From Sinotaia quadrata (Eukaryota; Mollusca; Gastropoda; Architaenioglossa; Viviparidae): a DNA stretch of 64,000 nucleotides. Within the stretch, counting starts at the first letter, position 1. Each line of letters begins with the position of its first letter. The notes below the pieces were generated by a model. The model was not told the origin of the DNA. It searched no databases and worked only from the letters and a program-made list of their open reading frames with translations. This document shows, one piece after another, positions 1 through 11,598 of this stretch. The stretch is taken from the NCBI GenBank assembly GCA_028829895.1, contig CM054181.1:100738360-100802359 (forward strand). Reading direction: 5' to 3'. A program made the position numbers and the translations under genes.

Positions 1-1450
1 AGATCCACTTTTATTCTTTTACAGAATATTAAAATGTCATATATAAATGTCATGTGCTATTTAAACAATCGATGGAACAGAAATATTCATTCGCAAATAA
101 TTTTCAAATTTATTCATTGTATACATAAATATTCAGCTTTATAAAAACTAATTTGCATTCATTTCCAATTTAGGGCATGATAAAAAAAATAATATGTAAA
201 TATAAAATAATGACAATGAAATCAAAAAGTACTTTTTATATTTTTCAAAGACACCATATTGCAGAAAGTTAACTCTCATGTCATTTAGTTTTGGTGTGAT
301 AAATTTAAGAATCAAATAAGAAAAATAACTTTTATTTCCATTGTTGCAACAGCAATGGCAGGAAAATTTCTGAATCATCAACTTTTCAAAACAGTTACGA
401 TTTCTGATAATCTCAGTATATTTCATTTAAATTGATTAACATCATAAATAGCTTATATATTTATGTACATATCCATGTGGTTTCTTTTCCATTTAAAGTT
501 TCACATAGTTGGTGTGTATGTTTTAAACATGTATTAAGGGTAGAAAAACCTGTAAATTACATTCAAGAATATAAATATTGTGATTAGGCGTATTACATAC
601 TAATAAAAGGTTACATTTAAATAGATACTTTGCTTATTACTTCATATTATCTTTGCAGCAAAACAACTTAGCCCTTTCTATATTTAGATGAGAAAAACTG
701 AGCTTGTTAAGATGGTTGATATTTTTTGTCACTGGGACTGGAGCTAAATAAGATTTCCATATGATGAAATTAGAGTTTTATACCCCATTTTAAATAAATA
801 TGAATCCAGATTAAATTAATAATTTAGGTTTATAAAGATAATATATTCAAGTGAAATGAGATAATTATATTGCTTATTTTAAGAATTTTTTTTCTGATAA
901 AACACATCTCAACAGTACCTTCTATGTTTTCAAAAGAAACATGTTTATTCTAACTCCTATAACATCAACATTTTAATAATTTTTATCTTATGTTTTTATG
1001 TCAGCATTTGTGGTGGTGGGTGAACAAAGCGTCTGTCTTGGTTGTTGAGAGTGGAATTCAGAGCGTTTGTTTGTCAGTCTATCCTGTCCGTCCGCATTTC
1101 ACATTCAGCCTTACATGCATGCAAGCACACTGCTGACTCTCCCGCATTCAGAATAAAATCCCACCCACCAAAAACATCGTGATGTCTGCGTGCGAGTTTG
1201 TTTATTTTCCATCCTGCAAACTCGGTGCGTCGTTGACTTGACCACCACCCCTCCCAGGTGCTGGTGACAATTACCACGCAAACCTGCTCAGCTAAATGGG
1301 AGGTGGGATGGGAGAAAGACTGTTGATACCTACTACGAAGGTTATCACTAGAACAGTTTACCAAATATTAACTTCAAGCTGCATTAAACAAATCAGATAA
1401 ATAAAAATATACATTTGTTATTTTCCTTATTATTAAAACAAAGAACTCAC
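1..1450 (-). other. CHTOP intron, partial
   Basis: No exon is recognised here; the family C-terminal motif was looked for on the minus strand and not found. About 1010-1370 is visibly more GC-rich than its surroundings and open on the minus strand for 96 codons, but resembles no part of CHTOP. It may be an unrecognised repeat or an alternative exon. Confidence 0.6.
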
Positions 1451-1658
1451 GAGAAAAAGTTTGTCCACGTCCACGATTCTGCTGCATCATTCCACCCTGA
1501 CCACGTCCTCTCAATCTGGGACCACCACGCATAAATCCACGTCCTCTACCCTGCATGTTGTTTTGCAGACCACCCCGTGGACCACCACCCCGTCCAACAG
1601 CCTCAAAATTCAGACGTGCTTTGATGTTTGATTTTCCCAAGCGTTGTTGCAAACTTCG
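1451..1658 (-). CDS. CHTOP: CHTOP third coding exon, Arg/Gly-rich
   Basis: Acceptor TTCTTTAG|CGAAG and donor TCTC|GTGAGT bound 208 bases encoding residues 86-154. It begins RSLQQRLGKSN, a family signature, and continues with about ten Arg-Gly pairs. The RGG tract is shorter than I recall for vertebrates; part may lie in the next exon. Confidence 0.9.
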
Positions 1659-4600
1659 CTAAAGAAATAAAAAGAATAAACCAGGAAACTGATAATTGTA
1701 CTGTAGAAAAAAAATCCTTTACAGTGTTAGGTATATCCATATCAATAGAGAAATACCACATGCATGTTGTACGAATATTAAACAATCAATGAATATTTTC
1801 TGCAAGAAATGGCAAGGATGTTTTGTGTTAAAGAATAAGATAAACTACACTTAAGTTTTCAATTCGGATTCATAGTGTGGCACTGGTTGTTGAAAGGAAA
1901 AAACATTTATTCATTACATTAGGTAATCCCATGGCCACCGCTTTACAGGCAAAAACTCGACAACGCACACAAATTTGCTAAACTTTACTCCAGAGCGATT
2001 TTCTTCACATTAAACCTCAACTAACCATTTTTATATGAAAATAAAGATCGATGTTTTGTCTTTTGAACTGTTTTGTTGCTTTTTTTCTGAATTTTATTAT
2101 AGTATCCATAAACTTTGATGAAAGTACCATAGGGTTGCAACAAAAATGGGTCAAAAGTAACCTCACGGCCGAAAAAGTAAAATTCACGTTTTCGGGTACC
2201 AATTTTTAAGAAGAAAACGGATCATAAAAGCGTTTTGTAATCCTAAAACTGATTGGTCCTTTAAATAGAGGACATATAACTCTTTACACTCATATAAATT
2301 TCATTTTTGTTTGATGCGAATAACCAAATAAATTTTCAAACTAAAATATTCACGATAAAATTTTCGGAAGAAATATTTATCACAAAACATTGAAAAATAT
2401 ATCATTTTCTGCGGAATTTCAATATCTCTCTAATGATATGCTGTAGCCCCTGATTAGTGACCCCTTGGTAGATCCGGTGAATTGAAAACCACGTAGTACG
2501 CATCCTGTTTCAGTCATGACTTCCACGTGCGAAACACGCATTGACGCTATCGCTGATTTTTCTCACATTTTATATGAACAATTAAAACCTCTTATCGGTA
2601 AGATCTTTTGTAAGCATTTAATAATGATTACTTTACTCTGTGATTAGTTTATTTGTAAACATATCTCTATTTTTAAAGCAGAATTATTCATTTTGTCATC
2701 ACCATCACTACCAATTCCGTAGTTTGAAAATAGGTTAGTCGGTGCGTCACTATCGCGAAAGTTTGATTGCTATTTCCTTGCAATACATATTTTGAAGTCG
2801 CAGATCATATTTAAATACATTATTTAATTTACTTAATTAATTTTAAGTCATGATGGTAATCTTATTATTTAGAAAAATCGTTTTCTTACGACGATAATTT
2901 AAAAAAGAAAAGATAACTCTTGATGCAAAAATAGTAAACAATCAAAACATTTGGGTCTGTGAAATGTTCTTTTCACAGTGGATTTACAATAATGCTAATA
3001 AGATATTTATTTAGTGAATGCTTTTATATACATGTACATATATTTTAAATAATTTTATCCTGTTTGTTTTGAATTTGAACATAATGTTTTCCTCTTAATT
3101 TAAAAAAATTGTATGGCTTATGTCTTTGTTTTGGTTTCACGATCTTTTAATTTTTTTGGTGGTACATAAATTAAGAATAAGTTAACATGAAGATTTTATA
3201 TCACATTATTAAAATGTCGATTAAATATTTTATGGTATGTTCTTTGTTTAGAACTTGAAAGTTTTGCTAAAAAATTAAGTTTGAAAGACCACATTCTGCA
3301 TGGTTGGCTTGTACAACTTTGCCCCTCGCTCAAAACAATCACAAATCTGAAATACAGAATAAGTACAATACACAAGCACTACAATGCTCTTCTTCGTTGT
3401 GTTTCAAAGTCAGATGGTAAAATGAACCTTGATTTATTTTTGAATGAAAGATTCTTCAAAGAGGATCAGCCTTTAAATAAAGGTAGTACTACTACTAGAA
3501 GAACTCTAGTTAGAGATAGTTGTCAAGATTGTGAAGTCTTAAAATAACAGCTAGACTTAGCAAAACATGAGATTGCTGCATGTAAGAAAACAATAGCATG
3601 TATGCAGAAATCTAAAACTAGTACAAGTAAGATGGAGACAGTTGAAACTGAGTTGCAGATGCTGAAGGAAGCTAGTATTAAAAGTAAAGTTGACTCTGAA
3701 CAAAAGATTCATTTGCTGTCTGAAAAGAAAGAAGAACTATCAGCAAACCTTTTATTTTGCTAGTCAGAAAAAATAGCTTAACAAACGAGCTAGCATGTGT
3801 AAGTGAAAAATTTAAAAAGAAAATAAGAGATAGTGCTGCTATATGTAGACAGAAAAATAATCTAAACAGATCAAAAGAAGCATTAAAATTCAAAGAAAAG
3901 CTTATACTTAATACATACAAGTACTGTAAACATATTTTAAGTCTTTTGTAGTGGCTGATGGCCGACAAAGGATATCTTAAATAACAATTATCAAAATAAT
4001 CAAAGTATAAACATTTAAAACAAATAAATCAGGTGCTGACACTGTGACAGCTACTTCATTGTCAAATCACTGTTTTTAAGTGTTTATTTTCAAAAGTTTG
4101 GTGGTAATAAATTGCAGTGTGATTCAAACAGGCATTTCTCGAATGAATATTGGATAGATTTTTTTTTTTAATTGCTTGTATTGCTGTAGTGCTTATAACT
4201 GGTGGATGAATGCTTTCATAGATGTAGCTCCTGAGTAAAAAATTAAGTTCACTCTCAACTTTGCTAGGGTTGTTTGCTTCTTTTTATAGCATTTCATTAT
4301 TAATATTACAGAATAATGCTACTGTATGGCAATGGATAGATAAAATAATAAATACTTATTTCAACAATATTTAAAAAGTGATGCATATGATTCATAGATG
4401 AAGGATATATTTATTTTGCTCTGATTTACTTTAGCTATTAATTTGCATGCCTCTAGCTCAGACAAGGCATACATTAATGATATTTAAGTATATTATTACT
4501 ATTATTATTCATGTTTTCTGCAATTGCGACTCACATCTAACCTGAAATGTTGGTCAAATTGCGAGCTTGTGAGTGGGTTTTCAAGGGTTGATTATTACTA

Positions 4601-5904
4601 ATAAAGTAATATTTGTAATAAGTAATAGAAATACAATTAGCAAATTTTTGTCATATATATACATATGTGACCTCTGCTCTCTTATGAATCTATGTAAATA
4701 GTGCATTTAATACATTAATAGTAATTAGTATACAGTACTTAATAGACAGCTCTTTCCACCATTATCAATAAAAGGATAAAAAATTATAACTTTCACAAAC
4801 CTGCTGTTGTGGAGGTCTAGGAGGTACATTGCCACCACTCACTGGGTTCATCATGCCAATACCGGGCCTATTTGCCAACTGTTGAGCTAGGCGCCGGTTA
4901 GCTGCAGAAGCCTGCTGCTGGGCTGCCATGTTGGCACGTATGTTCTGCACAGTGGGTTGAGGCCGCGTCTGCTGCTGTATACTTGTAAAGCTTGGAGATG
5001 GAATGGAGAGGAGAACACGAAATTTTCTTCCCTTCTGAATACTTTGCCTTCATTTCAATGCCTGCCATTTCCTTATTTTTAAATTTAGATATAATTTCTT
5101 TCCTTTTTTAAAAGGAGGAAATGCAAGGCATGCAATACTTTTCACGAGGGAAGATAGATTTCCATTCTGAAGGAGTTTCAACTCTTTTTTTGCCATAAGT
5201 ATGCTGGCAATTTTAAATAATGAAAAGAGAAATACATCATTTCTTGTGTTCCCAAAATTATGAGCATGTTATACAGACCTCTGAAAAACATTACTATGAT
5301 AAACTTGAGTCATGCAGCATTTATTTTCTATGTTATTAATGTGAATCAGGATTATATGGTTTCATCAGTATATTTTTCATACTGCGCTTTCTGTCAAGCA
5401 ATCAACTAAAATGAAAGGTTTTAAGTTTTAAAAATAAAAAAGATGGGGACTATGATGAATTTTATAATTTAATGCAAGTTAGATATTAAAAAAAAAAAAA
5501 ATCAGGTATATATAAAAAATTTTAAAGATGACCTAACTTCCATTCTTAGGAACCAATTTTTTATTTCACATAAGTATTTCAGTGGTCTTTATTAGCATGA
5601 AAGTAAACATCGTCAAATGTTGATTTCCCCTCCCTCAACCAATACCAATCATAGATAAAATGCACATCAATGATAACATCTTAAATGTTATCACTGTGAT
5701 GCATATCATAATAAGACTGGCTGAAACCATGATTTTACCCATGCAGGTAACCAGGTTTCACCTCAGTCTTCACAGACAAACACCCAACGCCTGTCTGTGT
5801 ATATATACATCAGAGGTCTTTGGGGGAACACAATCTCACCGATCATTAAGTGACATCTTTGTTGTGCTCTTGAGCACTATCTTTGTTGGGACTTGAGCAG
5901 CCAT
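1451..5904 (-). CDS. CHTOP: CHTOP (chromatin target of PRMT1), 5' three coding exons, 3' end outside window
   Basis: Three minus-strand coding exons join with matching phases: 5904-5840, 4990-4801 and 1658-1451, giving 154 residues plus one split codon. The N-terminus reads MAAQVPTKIVLKSTTKMSLN, close to the vertebrate CHTOP start. Next comes the NIRANM...NRRLAQQLANRP block, then QRLGKSNIKARL, then an Arg/Gly-rich tract of RG, GRG and RGG repeats at about residues 103-152. In the known family this tract is methylated by PRMT1 and binds RNA, and the protein works with TREX in nuclear mRNA export and in chromatin-linked regulation. The conserved C-terminal LDAYM-type segment is absent; the last donor (TCTC|GTGAGT) points to further exons below position 1. 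A tract acceptor at 5925-5926 implies a non-coding exon upstream. MNS1 lies divergently upstream. Identity is strong; boundaries are inferred from splice consensus. Confidence 0.92.
2516..3951 (+). pseudogene. Nested opposite-strand two-exon reading frame in a CHTOP intron, broken by a stop and a frameshift
   Basis: Exon 1 (ATG 2516 to 2597, MTSTCETRIDAIADF...) ends at donor ATCG|GTAAGA. Exon 2 starts at 3252 after TTTGTTTAG, in matching phase, giving 125 residues to a TAA at 3545-3547. The same frame then stays open for 71 codons of charged, heptad-like sequence (QLDLAKHEIAACKK...) to a TAG at 3761. The coiled coil then continues in a different frame from about 3757 to 3951 (NSLTNELACVSEKFKKKI...). 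The intron makes a processed retrocopy unlikely. I do not recognise the family; a repeat-encoded or lineage-specific protein is possible. Stop plus frameshift suggest a decaying gene, but the bases after the TAA (CAGCTA) match a known readthrough context, so a living gene is not excluded. Confidence 0.5.
3959..4800. other. Rest of CHTOP intron 2, no feature seen
   Basis: AT-rich intron between the nested reading frame and the CHTOP second coding exon. Nothing supportable; the other flank, 1659-2515, is likewise empty apart from a 61-codon minus-strand frame at 2017-2202 of unknown meaning. Confidence 0.5.
4801..4990 (-). CDS. CHTOP: CHTOP second coding exon
   Basis: Acceptor CCAAG|C and donor CAGCAG|GTTTGT bound 190 bases encoding residues 22 (end) to 85. 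It holds the conserved NIRANM and NRRLAQQLANRP blocks and ends in a Pro/Gln-rich stretch. Phases fit both neighbours. Confidence 0.9.
4991..5839 (-). other. CHTOP intron 1 (coding), no feature seen
   Basis: AT-rich spacer between the first two CHTOP coding exons with a 13-base A run near 5489. No repeats or frames of note. Confidence 0.6.
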
Positions 5905-5924
5905 TTGCTGAGAAGAGTGATGAT
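5840..5924 (-). CDS. CHTOP: CHTOP first coding exon (ATG at 5904)
   Basis: Acceptor ...TTTGTACAG precedes position 5924; 20 bases of 5' UTR lead to the ATG at 5904-5902. It encodes residues 1-21 plus two bases of Arg22 and ends at donor G|GTGAGA. Too short to be found by length alone, but the match to the family N-terminus is unmistakable. CDS part is 5840-5904. Confidence 0.9.
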
Positions 5925-6738
5925 CTGTACAAAGTCAAAGAATTGTAATTATTTTGCTTGTACACTGCACATGATGCTGCAAAAAAATATGTAATGATTC
6001 AAAACAATAAAATATTCAGTGATTCAAGTCATGAAGAAACTACGTTTATTCATAAGCTTGCCAGCTGTTTTAAATCAAATATAGTGCAGATAAAAAAGAC
6101 ACTTTCATTTTTCAAACTAACTTCAAATTGAAAACTTAAAGTTAAACCAATCTTCAATTACTCATATTTTCTTATTTTGTTTAATGCACACTTCACATTA
6201 AACCCAAGTGTACAGAAGTGTTTTAATAAAACTGTGGGCCTGAATAAATACTGTACATCAAATGATCAATAGTATGGCCTTAGATTCAGATCAAGCTTTG
6301 TGTGTGTCTTTCTCGTATATAATATATATTAAGATATTTTATTTAGGCTATATGTCTATTTTTACATAAGATAAATATAAGTATTAAAAATATTGCAAAT
6401 AAATACATGTACATGAAACTTTAGCAACTAAGCAATTTCAACAGAATCAAACTACATGTAGGCCCTATTGTCACAATACACAATAGGCCCTAATTGTGTT
6501 CGAATACGTTATGCCAAAATGATTTCAGTCGTTATTGCAAATGGTGAACTTCATGTTCGAGTTTATCACTAAAAACTATTACTATAAATTATACTTTATA
6601 GTATAATGTGTGTTTCTCATGTAATCGATACGTTCAACTGGCAAACACACCCATTCCCAGTATATACTACTTACTAGATAACTGGGAAGTTACTGTTATT
6701 CACTTATTCAGTTATTGTCAAGTAAAACTTTAAAGTAC

Positions 6739-6984
6739 ACAGTATCACTATCAACAAAAGAATAACTTGCTAATATTACTATAGTATCTATAATTAGATT
6801 TATTTATTATAACTACATTCAAATAACTTTTCCATTTCACTTTTAAAGTTTTATATTAAAGTACACACTAAACTGTAAACACAGTATCACTATCAACAAA
6901 ACAATAACTTGCTATTACTATAGTATCTATAATTAGATTTATTTATTATAACTACATTCAAATAACTTTTCCATTTCACTTTTA
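6739..6984. repeat. Direct duplication, two copies of about 105 bp
   Basis: Copy one (6739-6845) and copy two (6881-6984) start ACAGTATCACTATCAAC and end CATTTCACTTTTA; they differ by a few substitutions and a short deletion, with a 35-base spacer. Near-identity implies a recent event. Confidence 0.9.
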
Positions 6985-7671
6985 TATTATTATTATTGTC
7001 TAAATGACTGAAAACGGTATCCCGCCCCCCCCCCTTCCTATGAGAAAGACTTAAGATTAACAAATTAAGCTATGCCATATAAACTGCTAACACAGTAACA
7101 GACGACAAAAATTAAAATTGGATATTTTTTGTCTTTAGAAATGGGTGATGCGATATTTGTAAACAAAAACTATAACTTGTTCAAAAGAATATTTAAGGAT
7201 ACTTTATTGATGTTTGCAGTAATCCGATGATCAATTCTATGCTTGATAAATTGTTGATTTCTTTCTGAATACGACACAACACACTTCAGATACATCTAAT
7301 CATTATGGCACGTATACTAGTATCGCAGCACCACAAATGGCGTCGTGTTAATAATTTTTATATTATTCATATAAGTTTATTATAATAGTTTTATTTACTG
7401 ATCAATTATATTAACAGTATTAGCACACTGTAATTGGTTTGGTATTCTAAGTACAATAAATACCTGCGAATCTACTCTGGGCGAATCTATTAAATTTACT
7501 TGAGGTATTTTTTTATTAAATATTTTTAATTTTCATCAAGCATATCTTAAACCCAGAAGTGGAATCAAGAGATCTACTAACAATATATATATTTTAATCT
7601 TTATGAAATCAAAGATTTGTTTTAAAATAATATATGCGTAGAGTAAAACCATATACTGTATTCCAAGCCGA

Positions 7672-7686
7672 ACACCCCTAGCAACC
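7672..7686 (+). promoter_or_regulatory. Possible RFX X-box half-site upstream of MNS1
   Basis: CCCCTAGCAACC lies about 100 bases before the MNS1 ATG. The right part, CCTAGCAAC, matches the strong half of the RFX X-box that drives many ciliary genes; the left half matches poorly. Position and gene function fit, but one half-site can occur by chance. Confidence 0.35.
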
Positions 7687-7784
7687 TACTGTCAATAGGG
7701 TGTGTCCACATAACACTTTAACAAAGTTGGCCGGGTTCTGCCGAGAAAAGTGTTTTCATATTGAAGGCCTGTATCAACAACACA

Positions 7785-7787
7785 ATG
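7785..7787 (+). CDS. MNS1: MNS1 exon 1, initiator Met only
   Basis: AACACAATG|GTGAGT: the ATG is followed directly by a consensus donor, and exon 2 begins in phase 0 with CCTAGAACT, giving MPRTDQFSNAARQ. No other upstream ATG joins exon 2 as neatly. The 5' UTR lies upstream of 7785 with unknown start. Confidence 0.7.
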
Positions 7788-10700
7788 GTGAGTTTACCAC
7801 AGAAACTAATATATTAAGTATATAATTTAGCTAACGTTATATTAAGAATTTCTAATTAGGATATGACAAAGTGTATCAGGATGCATATTTGTCATAAAAT
7901 TGATCTCTTGCTCTGCATGTAAATCTATTTGAATTATAGGCCTACTGTTTATTAAATCTTTAGATGCTGTTTGCTTTTGTCAACGAAGTTTTACTGAAGA
8001 AACAAATTCAACGAATTATTTTTGTTGTTGTTGTAATTTTTGTAATATTTCAATGCACACAAGAAATCTGTTTAATAATAATAATTAATATAATATATAG
8101 TGATTAGTAATAGTATTAATATTTTATCATATTTACAAAACTGAGAATAAATCTACCTAAATAATAAACTAGTTAATAACAGTTAAAAATCGTCCTGACA
8201 TAAATTACCATATAAGTGCATACATGTTCATATCACATCCTGCACTAGATTTTTGAGTTTAATATTGTCACATCATAAGACTGCTTAGTAAAGCCAAGGC
8301 ATATAAAGTCTTGTATGTGTTTTGCATTTTGTCATTAATGATTTACAAAAAGCTGTTTTGGAATATTGTCTGAAAAATCTGTCATATCAGAATACCTGAA
8401 TCTAAAAAAGTAAAATTGTAATAAAAAGGGCCTTAAGCCATATTGTAGGCATCCCATCTCAGTTTCCCATTGGACAATATATAGCAAGTATTGAATATAA
8501 TAAACTTCAAATAAAAGGGTCATAAATTTTTTTTCTCTTTCCATTTTCTTCTCCCACCTTTTCACTGAAGTAGGTTTCAGTTTCATAATGTCGAAATGGT
8601 GTCATGTGAATGTACACACTTAGTGCTGCCAAAATGTGTCGGGTGAATATAGATTATATCACTTTTTGGTGCACGTCTGGTTGTCAAAACTATCATCTGT
8701 TGCTGGTCGATGTGAGTTTGTAAAGAAAATAGGATCTCGACAGCATTTGTTGGCGATACCAGTAAACATACTGTTTCTAAATAGCGTACACTTCTTTATC
8801 ACTCTATAGGAGATTTTCATATTACTTCAACAAGGACAAAAATATTGATTTTCTCTTAATTCCCTTAGCTCTGAGTCATGTAGATTTGTGATGAGAGAGT
8901 TAATCATGTTATTATATTTTAGAAGATGATTTTGCACCAAAGGAGGCACTTGTGTTTTGAAAATATTATTAATTTGCCTCTTACAGTCTTAGTTTATATT
9001 TTTAAAGTTTACTATTACTTATACTTCATAGCTATTTGAAAATGTCACTTTTACTTGGAATTGGAATGTTAATGTTTCATGTTTTTCAACATTTAAGATG
9101 ATATAGTATCATTATAGAAGTTTTTGATAAAAATTATAATTTGATAATAATTAAATAATGGTTAAGAAAGTCTCAATAACTGAATAAGCACACTATGAAT
9201 ATTAAAATTTAAGTATTATTATTATGCTAAGTAGACATATATCAGAACTATATACTAATAAATATCTCAATATGCACAATAAATACACAATAAATATTAT
9301 GTGTAATAAAATGTTTATTGATTATACTAGATAGATGAATGGCTGGCTGGCAAATCATTATTATTATTTCAATATGTTTTCTTCAGATTTCAGACACTCA
9401 TATAGTTATCAGATAAAATTGTTTGAACATATTTTTTAATTTTATTTTTCAGCCTAGAACTGACCAGTTTTCAAATGCTGCTCGGCAGCATGTGCTAGAG
9501 AAGATGAATAGGAAGGAAGAGGCATTTGTGGATAACATAAAAAAATTAGAAAGAGAGAAAGTAATGGATGCTAGTATTCTGTCAATGGAACGTGCTGAAG
9601 ATAAGCGTTTGATCCGCACTCTACAACTAATAGAACAAGAAAAAACAATTCAGGAATCTTTACTCAGGGTATAATTTTAAAATGTATCTTTAAAAATCAA
9701 TTTAAGAAACAAAATTTGCTGATTGCATTCAGTTCACTTCAAAATATCACTTCATGTTACAGTATTGCAAAATATATGATTTTTTTTTAGTAGATTGCAA
9801 ATTTTTAAATTTCATGTTGATTTTAGATTTTACTACAATACTACAGATTTTTTATTTCATGAAAGTTCTTAAATTTGATTTTGCATCAAACTTATTTTTA
9901 AGTTATGCAGGTTTGCTGACATTTCTGTTGTTGCATTACACTGTTTTCAATGTCAGTTTTATTTTCTCACTCTTTCTCATTTTCTTTGTGCATATACTGT
10001 ATGAGTAAGCTGGTAGATCAATGTTTTGACTGAAAAGTGGAATTCTGGAAACCTGCAATTTGACATTTTTAAATGGCATATCGCATAAGTGATACCAACA
10101 TTTTGTAGCGTTCAAATACATTAAAACAAAGCAGTGAATAATTTTTTAAATGCTCAATTTTCAAAAATTCTTTGAACCTTTTTATGCTTCCTACCCATTA
10201 ATGTGGCAGATATTTAGTGACTCAGATGATAGAAAAGACATGGAATTTATAAAATGATAGAAACAAAATGAATTACATTTTAAAAAAAAGTATATTAGAA
10301 TTCTTAAGCCTAATTGTCTTTGTGATGTGTTTCAATCTATGTAAAGAACAGTTTAAATGAACTACTTATAACTAATAATAACTGATATGATCTTCATTTG
10401 AACTTGATTTTCTGCCACATTCTTTTTCAATAATATTGACTTTAATTATTATATAGTGCTAAGCAGGATTATTATGTGCATTTAAATTTAATTTTTCTTT
10501 GGTCTGATTGGTCAGTTTTACTCCAGTTTCTAACCTCCAGTAAAAGAAACATTGCTAATTTGTTGAAGTTGTGAATGGCCAATTATAGATTTTTTTCATA
10601 GCTGATAGAGACTATGCATTTCACATATTTTTAAAAATTCATATAACATTTTCAAATCATAGACACTTGCTGCACAATATATTTTTATCACTTATCCTTT

Positions 10701-11566
10701 TTTTTTGTTGCACAACTGGTTTACTATATATACCTGGTAAAGTGGTAATATTTTTTAGTTTTATCTGCTGTATAATAAGATAAACATTTTCATCCATTAA
10801 CACACAAATATGCACACGCATACATAGACACATAAACACACCTACACACACACACACACACACACACCTGTATTTATTTACTATAGCATGGAAAATTAAC
10901 TAGTTTTGATAGAGTAATTTCAAATAAAGTTTTCTAAGTGGATTATTAAAATTCTCAATTGTTATACACTGGCAGGCAGAAAGAGATAAAATAATTAAGG
11001 AACAACAGTTGGCACAGGAAGAGAGTTTGGCTCGAGAACTTGAGCGAAGACGACTTGAAGAAACAAGGGATCAGAAAATGCGCCAGCAGATTCGTGAAAC
11101 AAGGTAGAGTTGTATGTAAAGGGAACTGGTTTGAAAAAGTACCAAATCTGTTTTAATCTTATTCAGTTTCTTAATGACCAGTGCTTTTTGCTTGTGCTGA
11201 GAAAGTAAAGAGCAATGGTTGTATTTGGTTCCTAATGTGTTTGATATTTTAAACTTCAAAGAAACAAACGTTCAATAATAATAATCTTTTGTTTTTTTTT
11301 AAAAGCAAGGAAATTAATTTTTAGAAACTTTAATGGAAATGATCATTTCCAATTCAGACTAATCAATAAGCAAAGTTCAGTAGATTAAGTTTTAAAAAAT
11401 TGTCTAGTTGAGCACTAGCTATATATTTACTATATACTGTATGTTTGATTAATTTAAAGTGTTTTTAAAATTATTGTTACAATATGTTTATTTAATTTTT
11501 AGTTGTTTTTTCAAAATTATCATTACATTAAGTTGATTAATGTTTATTGGTTTAAAAATCATTGTC

Positions 11567-11598
<32 letters not shown>

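Larger units (their letters stand above)
5925..7784. other. Divergent CHTOP/MNS1 intergenic region
   Basis: About 1.9 kb between the CHTOP first coding exon and the MNS1 ATG. It must contain the MNS1 promoter and the CHTOP first (non-coding) exon, neither of which can be placed exactly. It holds an imperfect hairpin near 6459-6492, a direct duplication (6739-6984), a C run near 7021-7032 and an X-box-like site near the MNS1 end. Confidence 0.6.

Noticed and set aside
3483..3550. Possible 68-base mini-intron (AAAG|GTAGTA..AACAG) that would remove the TAA of the nested gene
   Set aside because: It breaks the reading frame (68 is not a multiple of three), hits a stop soon after, and has no pyrimidine tract.
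3740..3765. Programmed -1 frameshift linking the two coiled-coil frames
   Set aside because: No X XXY YYZ slippery heptamer in the needed phase (CTT TTA TTT TGC TAG); a simple indel is more likely.
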